From Vibrio albus (GTDB taxonomy: Bacteria; Pseudomonadota; Gammaproteobacteria; Enterobacterales; Vibrionaceae), in NCBI RefSeq assembly GCF_003144035.1, contig NZ_QFWT01000001.1, forward strand, positions 682,001-746,000: a DNA stretch of 64,000 nt, read 5' to 3'. This document shows, piece after piece, positions 1 through 9,123 of this stretch. Position numbers and translations under genes: made by a program. Positions within the stretch are counted from its first letter, which is position 1. The number at the start of each line of letters is the position of its first letter. The notes under the pieces were generated by a model. It saw only the letters and a list, made by a program, of their open reading frames with translations. It searched no databases and was not told the DNA's origin.

Positions 1-939
1 AGGGTTACCCGCAATGATACGACCACGAACAACGTTCTTCTCAAGAGAACCCAGAACCTTACGGATTTCCGCTTCGTCCTGCTCTTCGTCTTGTGCAAGA
101 ATCGCTTCGACTACTTCGTTTTTGATTGTGCCGACTGCATCGTAACGCGCCATTTTCTCAGTGATCTGATACGCTTCAGTCAAGCGAGCTTCTGCCTGCT
201 CAGCAACCAGAGCTTTCAGTGCAGAGTTTTCAACTGGTGCTTCCCAGTCCCATGCCGGAGTCGCAACTTCAGCTGCAAATTCGTTGATGGCGCTGATAAC
301 TGTCTGCTGCTGGTCGTGACCAAACACAACCGCCGCCAGCATTTCTTCTTCAGTCAGGTTGTCTGCTTCAGATTCAACCATCAGTACCGCACTTTCAGTA
401 CCGGCAACAACCAGATCAAGACGAGAAGATTGAAGTTCAGTCTGGCTTGGGTTCAGTACCAGCTCACCATTGATGTGACCAACACGAGCCGCACCGATAG
501 GACCGTTGAAAGGAATACCAGAAATAGCCAGAGCAGCAGAAGTACCGATCATAGTCACGATATCAGGCTGAACATCTGGGTTAACAGATACTACTGTCGC
601 GATAACCTGAACTTCGTTTTTAAATGCGTCCGGGAAAAGAGGACGGATTGGACGGTCGATAAGACGAGCTGTCAGTGTTTCGCCTTCAGAAGGACGACCT
701 TCACGCTTAAAGAAACCGCCAGGGATTTTACCAGCTGCGTAGGTACGCTCCTGATAGTTTACCGTCAGAGGGAAAAAATCCTGACCTTCAACGGCTTCTT
801 TTTTACCAACAACAGAAACAAATACGGATGTGTCATCCATAGTCGCCATTACAGCAGCGGTTGCCTGACGAGCCATAACACCGGTTTCTATAGTAACGGT
901 GTGGTTACCGTACTGAAAGGTTTTAGTGATTGGATTCAC
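1..939 (-). CDS. pnp: Polyribonucleotide nucleotidyltransferase (PNPase), N-terminal part
   Basis: 3'-5' exoribonuclease that degrades RNA phosphorolytically; trimeric core of the degradosome. The 313 codons present cover the first RNase PH-like domain and most of the alpha-helical linker ([11 protein letters not shown]..., [40 protein letters not shown]). The C-terminal RNase PH, KH and S1 domains lie beyond the left edge. The start is GTG at 939, chosen because AAGGAT sits a few bases upstream and the protein matches the family from its first residues. It lies downstream of rpsO, the usual rpsO-pnp order. The leader hairpin at 998-1044 suggests RNase III-dependent autoregulation. Confidence 0.97.
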   Translation of the reverse strand, partial: MNPITKTFQYGNHTVTIETGVMARQATAAVMATMDDTSVFVSVVGKKEAVEGQDFFPLTVNYQERTYAAGKIPGGFFKREGRPSEGETLTARLIDRPIRPLFPDAFKNEVQVIATVVSVNPDVQPDIVTMIGTSAALAISGIPFNGPIGAARVGHINGELVLNPSQTELQSSRLDLVVAGTESAVLMVESEADNLTEEEMLAAVVFGHDQQQTVISAINEFAAEVATPAWDWEAPVENSALKALVAEQAEARLTEAYQITEKMARYDAVGTIKNEVVEAILAQDEEQDEAEIRKVLGSLEKNVVRGRIIAGNP

Positions 940-997
940 GTAATATCCTTAGTTTTATTTTTGATTAACAAGAATGTACGTTCTTAGCTTTACCAAT

Positions 998-1044
998 CGC
1001 GACTAATGAAAAGAGTCTTTCAAAGGTGCCTTTCATTAGCCGCG
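998..1044 (-). promoter_or_regulatory. pnp leader stem-loop, likely RNase III target
   Basis: Two 14-nt arms (998-1011 and 1031-1044) are inverted repeats with one non-identical position. In the minus-strand RNA that position forms a G-U pair, so the pairing is better in the pnp transcript than on the opposite strand. A second small hairpin (CGACC/GGTCG, 1042-1057) overlaps its upstream side. In E. coli the pnp leader forms a long stem cleaved by RNase III, after which PNPase represses its own synthesis. The same role is inferred here. Confidence 0.7.
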
Positions 1045-1173
1045 ACCTTTATGGTCGACTGCGGTGACTGTAAAACTTAAGGACATACAAAAAAGACTGC
1101 AGGTAAATGCAATCGATGGGTAGTATAAACCAGTTAGTACCTGTTTTGCTAACAAGTACCGGGTTCAGATAAC

Positions 1174-1199
1174 AAAAAAGGGGCATAAAGCCCCTTTTT
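1174..1199 (-). terminator. Rho-independent terminator after rpsO
   Basis: Read on the minus strand, GGGGC-TTTAT-GCCCC is flanked by A5 and followed by T6. It lies 15 bp past the rpsO stop codon and upstream of pnp, so part of the pnp transcription probably reads through it. Confidence 0.85.
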
Positions 1200-1213
1200 C
1201 GAACAAACTGATC

Positions 1214-1483
1214 TTAGCGACGTAGGCCCAGACGTTTGATTAGGTCTTGGTAACGACCAAGATCTTTACCTTTCAGGTAGTCAAGAAGCTTACGACGGCG
1301 TGAAACCATACGTAGAAGACCGCGACGGCTGTGGTGGTCTTGTTTGTGGTCAGCAAAGTGACCCTGAAGGTGGTTGATAGAAGCAGTCAGTAGAGCTACT
1401 TGTACTTCTGGTGAACCTGTGTCGCCTTCGCCACGTGCATATTCTGCAACGATAGCTGCTTTAGTTTCTGCATTCAGAGACAT
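1214..1483 (-). CDS. rpsO: 30S ribosomal protein S15
   Basis: Primary-binding protein of the 30S central domain that contacts 16S rRNA. It is 89 aa, the family length, with the typical N-terminus [33 protein letters not shown] and the basic C-terminal region [22 protein letters not shown]. The ATG is preceded by AGGAAAAG. It sits between truB and pnp as in E. coli. The 276 bp to truB carry REP-like palindromes and heptamer motifs, so it may also have its own promoter, as E. coli rpsO does. Confidence 0.98.
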   Translation of the reverse strand: MSLNAETKAAIVAEYARGEGDTGSPEVQVALLTASINHLQGHFADHKQDHHSRRGLLRMVSRRRKLLDYLKGKDLGRYQDLIKRLGLRR

Positions 1484-1640
1484 AATCTTTTCCTAATACA
1501 TAAAGTTAAACACTGTGCCAGCCAATCTCTGATTCAGCCGACACGAGAAGCGCGAATTATACGTAAATGCTTAGGTTAGAGCAACAGTTATCTTTACAGA
1601 TAATAGGAACACTAGAAACGAGATCGCTTCGCTGCGTTTC

Positions 1641-1717
1641 CCTCGTTCCCATGCTCCAGCGTGGGAATGCAGATCTAAGTCAGGTATGTGTTCCCACGCA
1701 GCAGCATGGGAACAAGA
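1641..1717. repeat. Head-to-head pair of REP-like palindromes in the truB-rpsO gap
   Basis: Copy 1 (1641-1670) reads CCTCGTTCCCATGCTCC then AGCGTGGGAATGC. Copy 2 (about 1689-1717) is the same element inverted, TTCCCACGC...GCATGGGAACAAGAG. Related copies are at 19777-19808, 19995-20024, 32614-32645 and 53290-53316. The rest of the gap (1718-1759) carries decayed AGTCTCT heptamers like those at 47013-47061. No gene is seen between 1484 and 1759. Confidence 0.75.
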
Positions 1718-1759
1718 GTTAAGCGCTCTGTAGTCTCTAGTTAGCGCAGCGTATAGTCT

Positions 1760-2698
1760 CTAGTCCCTAAAAACGACCAACCGCTTCGGGGCAATCCGTC
1801 CATCATCATCGATTTCACCGACACCGATAAAGAGTTTCTCTTCGCCACTGGTCATGCGCACAGTACCCTCAAGAGGAGCGCCGAATACCTGTACAGGCTG
1901 GCCATGCTGAACCATATCCGTCAGTTCAGGGATCAGATTCACTTCCGGCAGGTCCTGAACCGCACTGTCCATAGGCAGCAGTAGCGGATCCAGCAGTTCT
2001 TTAGGCTGGATATCCTGTTCGCGAGCTTGTTCCAACAAGGCTTCCAGCTGCTCCAAAGTTACCATCTTATCATATGGGTAATTAGACACTCCGGTACGGC
2101 GCAGATAGGTCACATGAGCTCCGCAACCCAGCATTTCTCCAAGGTCATCCACGATAGTCCGGATGTAGGTGCCTTTTGAGCAGTGCACTTCCATCTCAAC
2201 GTCACCACCTTCAAAGCGGATAAGCTCAATGCTGTATACGGTTATTTTCCGGGATTCACGCGGGACTTCAATGCCTTCGCGCGCATATTCGTACAGTGGC
2301 TTACCCTGATACTTAAGCGCAGAAAACATGGATGGGATCTGGTCTGTCTCACCACGGAACTTAGCGATACAGCGCTCCAGTTGTCCACGGTCTACTTTCA
2401 CATCACGAACTTCGACGACTTCGCCATCGGAATCAGACGTGTTGGTACGCTCACCCAGCTTTGCAATAACACGATAACGTTTGTCTGAATCGAGCAGAAA
2501 CTGTGAGAACTTGGTAGCTTCACCAAGACAAATCGGCAGCATTCCTGTCGCTAAAGGATCCAGAGCTCCGGTATGACCTGCTTTTTCTGCAAAATAGATG
2601 CGTTTCACTTTCTGCAACGCATCATTAGAAGAGAGCCCGGTAGGTTTATCGAGAAGGATGATACCATTTACCGGACGACCTTTACGACGACGAGCCAT
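1760..2698 (-). CDS. truB: tRNA pseudouridine(55) synthase
   Basis: Converts U55 to pseudouridine in the T-loop of tRNAs. It is 312 aa (E. coli about 314). The catalytic motif [12 protein letters not shown] places the nucleophile at Asp47. Other family blocks are [14 protein letters not shown] near the N-terminus, [18 protein letters not shown] in the middle and a C-terminal PUA-like segment. The ATG shares one base with the rbfA stop codon (TAATG), so translation is probably coupled. It is part of the rimP-nusA-infB-rbfA-truB-rpsO operon. Confidence 0.97.
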   Translation of the reverse strand: MARRRKGRPVNGIILLDKPTGLSSNDALQKVKRIYFAEKAGHTGALDPLATGMLPICLGEATKFSQFLLDSDKRYRVIAKLGERTNTSDSDGEVVEVRDVKVDRGQLERCIAKFRGETDQIPSMFSALKYQGKPLYEYAREGIEVPRESRKITVYSIELIRFEGGDVEMEVHCSKGTYIRTIVDDLGEMLGCGAHVTYLRRTGVSNYPYDKMVTLEQLEALLEQAREQDIQPKELLDPLLLPMDSAVQDLPEVNLIPELTDMVQHGQPVQVFGAPLEGTVRMTSGEEKLFIGVGEIDDDGRIAPKRLVVFRD

Positions 2699-3102
2699 TA
2701 CTCTTCATCTCCTTCGACATCACGACCCGCTTTCTGAGCGCGGTTTTTATCATTACTGACAACCTCGCTCACCAGGTTAGACATACGCATACCTTCAACT
2801 AATGTGTTGTCGTAAGTAAAGCGTACTTCCGGAGTCAGACGCAGGCGGATACGTTTTCCAAGCATCATACGTACGTGCGCTTCATGCTCTTTCAGCGCAT
2901 TCAGGCTGGATTCCGGCGTCTGCTCACCCACACACAGGAAAGTAACAAAGACTTTTGCGTAAGCAAGGTCGCGGGAAACCTCGACATCAGAAATGGTCAC
3001 CATACCGATTCGGGAGTCACGTATTTCACGCTGAAGGATAACAGCCAACTCTTTTTGTAGCTGCTGAGACACACGTTGCGTGCGGCTAAATTCTTTTGAC
3101 AT
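2698..3102 (-). CDS. rbfA: 30S ribosome-binding factor A
   Basis: Late assembly factor of the 30S subunit, needed for 16S rRNA 5'-end maturation and cold adaptation. It is 134 aa (E. coli 133). The family N-terminus [22 protein letters not shown] and the KH-like core ([22 protein letters not shown], then [18 protein letters not shown]) are visible. The acidic tail (EGDEE) overlaps truB by one base. It is separated from infB by 130 bp containing two strong hairpins, so its level may differ from that of infB. Confidence 0.97.
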   Translation of the reverse strand: MSKEFSRTQRVSQQLQKELAVILQREIRDSRIGMVTISDVEVSRDLAYAKVFVTFLCVGEQTPESSLNALKEHEAHVRMMLGKRIRLRLTPEVRFTYDNTLVEGMRMSNLVSEVVSNDKNRAQKAGRDVEGDEE

Positions 3103-3124
3103 TATTTTCTCTCTATTAGAAAAG

Positions 3125-3225
3125 ATGGGGGGATGGTCAAAACCAGCCCCCCATGGCGTATTTAACGACCAATTACTTGACAGTAATCTTAGTCAATATT
3201 GTGCCCCTGCCTTAGTCAGCAGGGG
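3125..3225 (-). other. Two hairpins in the infB-rbfA spacer (possible attenuator)
   Basis: Hairpin A has arms ATGGGGGG (3125-3132) and CCCCCCAT (3147-3154), with an inner TGG/CCA extension. On the minus strand it is followed by TTTTCT, a terminator-like layout. Hairpin B has arms CCCCTGC (3204-3210) and GCAGGGG (3219-3225) just past the infB stop and lacks a T-run. They could lower rbfA-truB transcription or protect the upstream mRNA. The structures are seen; the function is inferred. Confidence 0.55.
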
Positions 3226-3232
3226 AGAACGA

Positions 3233-5947
3233 TTAGTCCAGTGTACGTTTCACTTCAACCGTTTCAAAGACTTCGATCTGGTCACCCACGCGAACATCAT
3301 TGTAGTTCTTAACGCCGATACCACACTCGTAGCCATTCTTAACTTCCTGAACGTCATCTTTAAAGCGACGCAGTGATTCAAGCTCACCTTCGTAGATAAC
3401 CACGTTTTCGCGTAGTACACGAATAGGATTATTACGTTTGATCAGACCTTCAGTCACCATACAACCCGCGATTGCACCCAGTTTCGGTGACTTAAACACG
3501 TCACGTACTTCTGCCAGACCAATGATTTCTTGCTTGAACTCAGGAGCAAGCATACCGCCCATAGCCTGTTTTACTTCATCAATCAGCTGATAGATGATTG
3601 AATAGTAACGCAGGTCCAGGTTCTCAGCTTCAATAGTGCGACGTGCAGAAGCATCAGCACGTACGTTAAAGCCAAGAATGATAGCGTTAGATGCCGCAGC
3701 CAGAACCGCATCCGTTTCAGTGATACCACCAACGCCAGAACCAACCACGCTGACTTTAACTTCATCGGTAGACAGTTTCAGAAGTGAATCGGTAATCGCT
3801 TCAACAGAACCCTGAACGTCAGCTTTCAGTACTACGTTCAGCTCAGCCACTTCACCAGCAGCCATGTTAGAGAACATGTTCTCCAGTTTTGCTTTCTGCT
3901 GACGAGCCAGTTTCACTTCACGGAATTTACCCTGACGATAGTTTGCCACTTCGCGAGCTTTACGCTCATCACGAACCACAGTTGCTTCGTCACCAGATGC
4001 AGGAACACCGGACAGACCAATGATCTCAACAGGAATAGAAGGACCAGCTTCTGTGATTTCTTTACCAGTTTCATCGCGCATCGCACGAACACGACCGTAT
4101 TCCTGACCACAAAGAAGGATATCGCCTTTGTTAAGTGTACCGGACTGAACCAATACAGTAGCGACAGGACCTCGACCTTTATCCAGACGAGATTCAACAA
4201 CAACACCTGATGCCATACCGTCAGCAACAGCAGTCAATTCCAGAACCTCAGCCTGAAGAAGGATTGTTTCCAGAAGGCTATCAATGTTTGTACCCTGTTT
4301 TGCGGAGATGTGAACAAACATGTTCTCGCCACCCCACTCTTCAGGAATAACATCGTACTGAGCCAGCTCATTCTTAACGTTATCCGGATTCGCGTCTTCT
4401 TTATCGATCTTGTTTACCGCAACAATCAGAGGTACACCAGCCGCTTTCGCGTGCTGAATCGCCTCGATAGTCTGTGGCATTACGCCATCGTCTGCGGCTA
4501 CAACCAGTACCACGATATCCGTCGCCTGAGCACCACGTGCACGCATTGCAGTAAATGCAGCGTGTCCCGGAGTATCCAGGAAGGTGATCATACCGTTGTC
4601 AGTTTCTACATGGTATGCACCGATATGCTGGGTAATACCACCGGCCTCGCCAGAAGCAACGTGCGCTTTACGGATGTAGTCCAGTGTTGATGTTTTACCA
4701 TGGTCAACGTGGCCCATAATGGTCACAACCGGAGCGCGTGATACTGCTTCAGAATCACTGTCACGATCAGACAGAACCGCTTCTTCCAGCTCGTTCTCTT
4801 TACGCAGAACCACTTTGTGGCCCATTTCTTCAGCTACCAGCTGAGCCGTTTCCTGATCAATAACCTGGTTAATGGTCGCCATTGCGCCCATCTTCATCAT
4901 CACTTTGATAACTTCGGTTGCTTTCACCGACATTTTGTTAGCAAGTTCCGAGACAACGATTGTTTCACCAATCACAACATCTTGTTTAGCAACAGTTGCT
5001 GTTTTATCGAAACCGTGCTGCATAGAAGTTGGCTTAGCCAGTTTGCCTTTACGGCCTTTACCACGCTGGTTACGACCACCACGGCGATTGTTGCCGGCTT
5101 CTTCTTTATCTGATTTATCAGAAGACGCTTTTTTCTTCTTCTTACGACGACCTGTATCAGCACGGCGATCAGCTTCTTCTTCCGCTTCACGGGCATATTT
5201 ATTGGTCGTCGTGTGATAGTCACCGTCTTCTTCAGGTTTTTTCTTCTCTTCCGCTGACCAGCGAGCTTCATTCTCTTCTGCCAGCTTACGAGCTTCTTCA
5301 GCCAATTTAGCCGCTGCTTCTTCTGCTTTCAGCTTGGCTGCTTCTTCCTGGCGACGTTTCAGCTCATCGGCCTCTTTCTTAGCTGCTTCTTGCATAGTCT
5401 TATCTTCCGCAGAACGCTCATTGTTTTCGCGTTTTGCCTTCTCTTTTGACTCACGCTTAGCTGTATCTTCAGCTTCACGTTTTGCTTTTTCTTCAGCTTC
5501 ACGTTTCGCTGCTTCTTCAGCCTCACGTTTAGCTTTCTCTTCAGCTTCACGCTTAGCTTTTTCTTCAGCTTCGCGTTTCACTGCTTCTTCAGCCTCACGT
5601 TTCGCTGCTTCTTCAGCTTCACGTTTCGCTTCGTCATCTACCGTGCTACGTTTTACGTATGTACGTTTTTTGCGCACTTCAACCTGCACATTCTTACTTT
5701 TCCCGCCGCTCGCTGCAACACTTAATGTGCTACGAGTTTTGCGTTGCAGAGTAAGACGTGTTGGTGATGCTTCTCCTGAATTGTCACCATGCTCTTTCTT
5801 GAGATGGGTCAGAAGCTTCTGTTTCTCGTCTTGAGAAACACTGTCATCACTTGATTTTTTCATGCCTGCATCAGCAAGTTGTTCTAATAAGCGATCAACC
5901 GGAGTACCAATTTCTTCACTTAATGCTTTAACTGTAAGTTGCGTCAT
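3233..5947 (-). CDS. infB: Translation initiation factor IF-2
   Basis: GTPase that delivers fMet-tRNA to the 30S subunit and promotes subunit joining. It is 904 aa (E. coli 890). In order: an N-terminal IF2_N domain ([24 protein letters not shown]), a long charged linker with octapeptide repeats (residues 108-179), a second IF2_N-like segment before the G domain, then the G domain with P-loop GHVDHGKT near residue 411, DTPGH and NKID, and the C-terminal domains ending in [12 protein letters not shown]. The start is supported by the family N-terminus and AAGGAGGT upstream. Internal starts producing shorter isoforms, known in E. coli, were not resolved. Confidence 0.98.
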   Translation of the reverse strand: MTQLTVKALSEEIGTPVDRLLEQLADAGMKKSSDDSVSQDEKQKLLTHLKKEHGDNSGEASPTRLTLQRKTRSTLSVAASGGKSKNVQVEVRKKRTYVKRSTVDDEAKREAEEAAKREAEEAVKREAEEKAKREAEEKAKREAEEAAKREAEEKAKREAEDTAKRESKEKAKRENNERSAEDKTMQEAAKKEADELKRRQEEAAKLKAEEAAAKLAEEARKLAEENEARWSAEEKKKPEEDGDYHTTTNKYAREAEEEADRRADTGRRKKKKKASSDKSDKEEAGNNRRGGRNQRGKGRKGKLAKPTSMQHGFDKTATVAKQDVVIGETIVVSELANKMSVKATEVIKVMMKMGAMATINQVIDQETAQLVAEEMGHKVVLRKENELEEAVLSDRDSDSEAVSRAPVVTIMGHVDHGKTSTLDYIRKAHVASGEAGGITQHIGAYHVETDNGMITFLDTPGHAAFTAMRARGAQATDIVVLVVAADDGVMPQTIEAIQHAKAAGVPLIVAVNKIDKEDANPDNVKNELAQYDVIPEEWGGENMFVHISAKQGTNIDSLLETILLQAEVLELTAVADGMASGVVVESRLDKGRGPVATVLVQSGTLNKGDILLCGQEYGRVRAMRDETGKEITEAGPSIPVEIIGLSGVPASGDEATVVRDERKAREVANYRQGKFREVKLARQQKAKLENMFSNMAAGEVAELNVVLKADVQGSVEAITDSLLKLSTDEVKVSVVGSGVGGITETDAVLAAASNAIILGFNVRADASARRTIEAENLDLRYYSIIYQLIDEVKQAMGGMLAPEFKQEIIGLAEVRDVFKSPKLGAIAGCMVTEGLIKRNNPIRVLRENVVIYEGELESLRRFKDDVQEVKNGYECGIGVKNYNDVRVGDQIEVFETVEVKRTLD
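5435..5626 (-). repeat. In-frame 24-bp tandem repeats within infB
   Basis: Eight octapeptide units of the form KREAEE(K/A)A cover residues 108-171, followed by a degenerate ninth unit (KRENNERS). The 24-bp DNA units are near-identical, so copy number can change in steps of eight residues without breaking the frame. The repeats are predicted to form a long charged helix in the linker before the G domain. Confidence 0.9.
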
Positions 5948-5968
5948 TCCGCTACCTCCTTGCTGAAA

Positions 5969-7456
5969 TTATTCTTCGTCGCCAAACCAACAGATATTAC
6001 GTGCAGCCATAATCAGCTCTCCCGCACGCTCTTCTGTTAGGCCATCAATACCTTCTAAGTCATCAATACCCTGGTCTGCCAAATCTTCTAAAGTCACTAC
6101 ACCTTTCGCAGCAAACTTGTATGCCATTTCTCTTTCCAGCCCTTCAAGTGCCAGCAGATCTTCAGCTGGCTCCAGGCCTTCAAATGACTCTTCCTGAGCC
6201 AGAGCCAGCGTGGTCAGCGCTTCTTTCGCACGGCTACGCAGCTCTTCAACGATCTCTTCATTCAGGCCGTCGACTTCCAGCAATTCGTTAACAGGAACAT
6301 AAGCAACTTCTTCAAGTGTTGAGAAGCCTTCTTCAACCAACAACTCAGCAAAGTCCTGCTCAATATCCAGATGCTTCATGAAGTTCTCGATAGACGCAGA
6401 ACTTTCTTCCTGGTGTTTTTTCTCCAGGTCTTCAACGGTCATGACATTCAGCTCCCAGCCTGTCAGCTGAGAAGCAAGACGAACGTTCTGACCATTACGA
6501 CCGATAGCCTGAGCCAGGTTGTCAGCTTCTACGGCGATGTCCATCGCGTGTGTGTCTTCATCAACGATGATAGACGCCACGTCCGCAGGAGCCATTGCGT
6601 TAATAACAAACTGAGCCGGGTTATCATCCCACAGCACGATATCAATACGCTCACCGCCAAGCTCGCCCGATACAGCCTGAACACGAGCACCGCGCATACC
6701 CACACAAGCACCCACTGGGTCGATACGCTTATCGTTGGTTTTTACTGCAATTTTCGCACGCGAACCCGGGTCACGAGCAGCACCACGCAGTTCAATCAGG
6801 TCTTCACCGATTTCAGGAACCTCAATACGGAACAGTTCGCTCAGCATTTCTGGCTTAGAACGGGTGATAAACAGCTGGAAACCACGCGCTTCAGGGCGTA
6901 CCGCATACAGCAGACCACGAACACGGTCTCCCGGACGGAAGTTTTCCCGCGGAAGCTGATCATCACGCAGAATAACACCTTCAGCGTTGTTACCAAGATC
7001 CAGTACAATCGTGTCACGATTTACTTTCTTCACGACACCAGTAATCAGCTCACCTTCGTTATCGATAAACTGTTCAACCACTTGTGCTCGTTCAGCTTCA
7101 CGTACTTTTTGTACAATAACTTGCTTAGCTGTCTGAGTCGTGATGCGGTCAAATGTCACTGATTCGATTTCATCTTCAACGAAACCACCCAGTTCCATCG
7201 TTTCGTCATCGTACTGAGCCGCTTCCAGAGAAATCTCTTTGGTCGGACTTTCTACTTCTTCAACAACTTCCCAACGACGGAAAGTCTCGAAATCACCTGT
7301 TTTGCGATCGATCTGCACGCGAACATCGATTTCCATCTCATGTTTCTTTTTCGTTGCAGTCGCAAGTGCAATTTCAAGCGCCTCAAAGATACGCTCACGA
7401 GGAACAGCCTTCTCGTTAGAAACCGCTTCAACAACAGCTAAAATTTCTCTGTTCAT
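5969..7456 (-). CDS. nusA: Transcription termination/antitermination factor NusA
   Basis: RNA polymerase-binding factor controlling pausing, termination and antitermination. It is 495 aa, the same length as E. coli NusA. In order: the RNAP-binding N-terminal domain ([28 protein letters not shown]), an S1 domain ([20 protein letters not shown]), two KH domains ([27 protein letters not shown] and [18 protein letters not shown]), and two acidic helix-hairpin-helix repeats at the C-terminus ([17 protein letters not shown]). It lies 37 bp after rimP and 21 bp before infB in the conserved operon. Confidence 0.98.
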   Translation of the reverse strand: MNREILAVVEAVSNEKAVPRERIFEALEIALATATKKKHEMEIDVRVQIDRKTGDFETFRRWEVVEEVESPTKEISLEAAQYDDETMELGGFVEDEIESVTFDRITTQTAKQVIVQKVREAERAQVVEQFIDNEGELITGVVKKVNRDTIVLDLGNNAEGVILRDDQLPRENFRPGDRVRGLLYAVRPEARGFQLFITRSKPEMLSELFRIEVPEIGEDLIELRGAARDPGSRAKIAVKTNDKRIDPVGACVGMRGARVQAVSGELGGERIDIVLWDDNPAQFVINAMAPADVASIIVDEDTHAMDIAVEADNLAQAIGRNGQNVRLASQLTGWELNVMTVEDLEKKHQEESSASIENFMKHLDIEQDFAELLVEEGFSTLEEVAYVPVNELLEVDGLNEEIVEELRSRAKEALTTLALAQEESFEGLEPAEDLLALEGLEREMAYKFAAKGVVTLEDLADQGIDDLEGIDGLTEERAGELIMAARNICWFGDEE

Positions 7457-7493
7457 TTTATATAGCCTCTTAAGCTCTTCTCTACTAGGAGAA

Positions 7494-7949
7494 CTAAAAT
7501 TTAGGGATCAGGTTAGCTTTGGAAATGTTGCTCAGGGCAAACTCTTCGTCTTGTCCGTCTACAGTGACAGTGATCGTTTCGCCGTCAACGGATTGGATAG
7601 TTCCTTTCCACTTACGACGGTTACCCACAGCCATTTTCAGAACAACGCTGACCTCGTGACCAATAAATTGTTGATAATGTTCAGATTTAAACAGTGGTCG
7701 CTCAAGACCTGGCGAAGACACTTCCAGGTTATAAGCAACCGAAATTGGATCTTCAACGTCAAGCACCGCGCTTACCTGATGGCTCACTTCCGCACAATCA
7801 TCAACAGTAATACCGTTTTCGCTGTCGATATAAACACGCAGCGTAGAGTGCTCACCAGCACGAATAAACTCCAATCCAACAAATTCATAACCAGCCGCTT
7901 CAACCGGAGATGCTAACAATTCTGTCAGTTGTCTTTCTAAACCAGTCAT
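7494..7949 (-). CDS. rimP: Ribosome maturation factor RimP
   Basis: Binds free 30S precursors and helps early assembly. It is 151 aa from the ATG at 7949 ([30 protein letters not shown]); E. coli is 150 aa. The open frame extends 27 codons further upstream, but those codons run through a terminator-like hairpin and match nothing, so the shorter start was chosen. Family blocks [35 protein letters not shown] and [14 protein letters not shown] are intact. It is the first protein gene after tRNA-fMet and is preceded by two terminator-like hairpins. Confidence 0.96.
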   Translation of the reverse strand: MTGLERQLTELLASPVEAAGYEFVGLEFIRAGEHSTLRVYIDSENGITVDDCAEVSHQVSAVLDVEDPISVAYNLEVSSPGLERPLFKSEHYQQFIGHEVSVVLKMAVGNRRKWKGTIQSVDGETITVTVDGQDEEFALSNISKANLIPKF

Positions 7950-7967
7950 TTTAACCACTCCAGAAAT

Positions 7968-7988
7968 AAAAAAAGGGCCTAAAGCCCA
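7968..7988 (-). terminator. Terminator-like hairpin in the rimP leader
   Basis: On the minus strand GGGC-TTTAG-GCCC is followed by seven T residues, 18 bp before the rimP start codon. The stem is short (4 bp), so it is weaker than the hairpin at 8064-8090. Its place in a leader suggests attenuation rather than an operon end. Confidence 0.5.
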
Positions 7989-8063
7989 ATTCAAACACCT
8001 AGCAAGCACTCCATACTTTAATAAAAACAAACAGTTAAGCTTGCTTTTCTAAAGTACAGATAA

Positions 8064-8090
8064 CAAAAAACCCCGTAAGTCGGGGTTTTG
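8064..8090 (-). terminator. Terminator after tRNA-fMet, upstream of rimP
   Basis: Minus-strand CCCCG-ACTTA-CGGGG is flanked by AAAA and TTTTTTG. It lies about 140 bp beyond the 3' end of tRNA-fMet and 115 bp before rimP. The E. coli metY-rimP leader also has tandem terminators, so partial read-through into rimP is expected. Confidence 0.8.
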
Positions 8091-8228
8091 TCTTGCTGGA
8101 CCCTGATACTACTGAGCTATAACTAGTTACTACTAATAATAGTTCAGCTCATAATCAACTTATAACTAATAAACAAGTTAACTATGAATACTTGTAATCA
8201 GACTCACTAAAACTCTTTCTTGAAAAAC

Positions 8229-8305
<77 letters not shown>

Positions 8306-8319
8306 TCCGACTGTGGTGC

Positions 8320-8347
8320 ATTATACCGACCACATTATTTTTTACAA
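8320..8347 (-). promoter_or_regulatory. Sigma-70 promoter for tRNA-fMet / rimP operon
   Basis: On the minus strand, TTGTAA (8347-8342) is separated by 16 bp from a perfect TATAAT (8325-8320), whose last base is 14 bp from the first base of the tRNA. This is the best sigma-70 promoter I see near this operon. Confidence 0.75.
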
Positions 8348-8393
8348 CCGAATACAGCTTTTACAAGTGAATACGGTTTTATCAAGTGAGTAC
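8344..8393. repeat. Three 19-bp direct repeats between the two tRNA genes
   Basis: The cores ACAACCGAATAC, ACAAGTGAATAC and TCAAGTGAGTAC start at 8344, 8363 and 8382, exactly 19 bp apart. The first one contains the -35 hexamer of the tRNA-fMet promoter. They may be a duplicated promoter element or a tandem protein-binding site; I recognise no factor. Confidence 0.6.
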
Positions 8394-8399
8394 AAGTAA

Positions 8400-8484
8400 T
8401 GGTGCCGAGAGAGGGACTTGAACCCTCACACCTTACGGCACTAGCACCTCATGCTAGCGTGTCTACCAATTTCACCATCTCGGC
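8400..8484 (-). tRNA. leuU: tRNA-Leu (GAG)
   Basis: 85-nt type II tRNA with a long variable arm and encoded CCA. The minus strand runs GCCGAGATGGTGAAATTGG at the 5' end, has anticodon GAG in AGCATGAGGTGCT, and T-arm GGTTCAAGTCC. It decodes CUC/CUU. It lies 49 bp downstream of secG, as in E. coli, where leuU follows secG. Confidence 0.97.
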
Positions 8485-8533
8485 ATCTTTCTCTGTCTTA
8501 GAAAATTCACTTTAAAGACAGATTTAATATCTT

Positions 8534-8881
8534 TTACTGAGGAATCTCATCATTGCTGCTTTCTTCAACAGCCGGAGCTTCGTCTACACTCTCAGTCACT
8601 TGCTGAGTAGCAACATCACCCTTACTTGGGTCAACCCACTGCGACTCAGTCTGATGCGTCGCCATGTTACCAAAAACCAGGGCAACGATAAAAAATACAG
8701 TTGCAAATAATGCGGTCATTTTTGTCAGGAAGTTACCTGATCCTGAAGCACCGAACACTGTGTTTGAAGCTCCAGCACCAAAAGATGCTCCCATATCTGC
8801 GCCTTTACCTTGCTGAATCAACACCAGGCCAATTAAACCAGCAGCTGCCAACAGGTAAATCACAAGTAGAACTGTTGTCAT
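8534..8881 (-). CDS. secG: Preprotein translocase subunit SecG
   Basis: Small inner-membrane subunit of SecYEG. It is 115 aa from ATG 8881 (MTTVLLVIYLLAAAGLIGLVLIQQGKGADMGASFG). The open frame continues 21 codons upstream, but the family N-terminus starts here. Two membrane helices flank the conserved cytoplasmic loop QQGKGADMGASFGAGASNTVFG; the second helix is LFATVFFIVALVFGN. The Ser/Glu-rich C-terminal tail (residues 80-115) is variable in the family. The 242 bp between glmM and secG hold no gene that I can support. Confidence 0.96.
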   Translation of the reverse strand: MTTVLLVIYLLAAAGLIGLVLIQQGKGADMGASFGAGASNTVFGASGSGNFLTKMTALFATVFFIVALVFGNMATHQTESQWVDPSKGDVATQQVTESVDEAPAVEESSNDEIPQ

Positions 8882-9123
8882 ATTTCCACCTATGTTCAAT
8901 GTGTCGAGCCAGCGCCACCTGTTGATATTCACTTCGATATACAACGATAAAGCCAGCGACCTCCCATTTCAGAGGCGGAGCAAATACTAGCGAATGCCTT
9001 CAATGCTGACAAGTAAAAATTACAAAAAAATGGTGCTGGACGTTTAAATGCTCAAATAAACGGCAAAATAAGACACCATCCCCCTCATTTATCGATTTAA
9101 TACAGGAGAAGGCATCTTTCTAT

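Noticed and set aside
91-987. Plus-strand open frame of 298 codons
   Set aside because: It is the antisense shadow of pnp, rich in Arg, Asn and Thr, with no family resemblance.
5334-5834. Plus-strand Ser/Ala/Arg-rich frame with repeats
   Set aside because: Mirror of the infB octapeptide repeats; the repetition is inherited from the real gene.
8492-8522. Inverted repeat TCTGTCTT/AAGACAGA between secG and tRNA-Leu
   Set aside because: No T-run on the minus strand; could be a processing hairpin but support is too weak for a feature.
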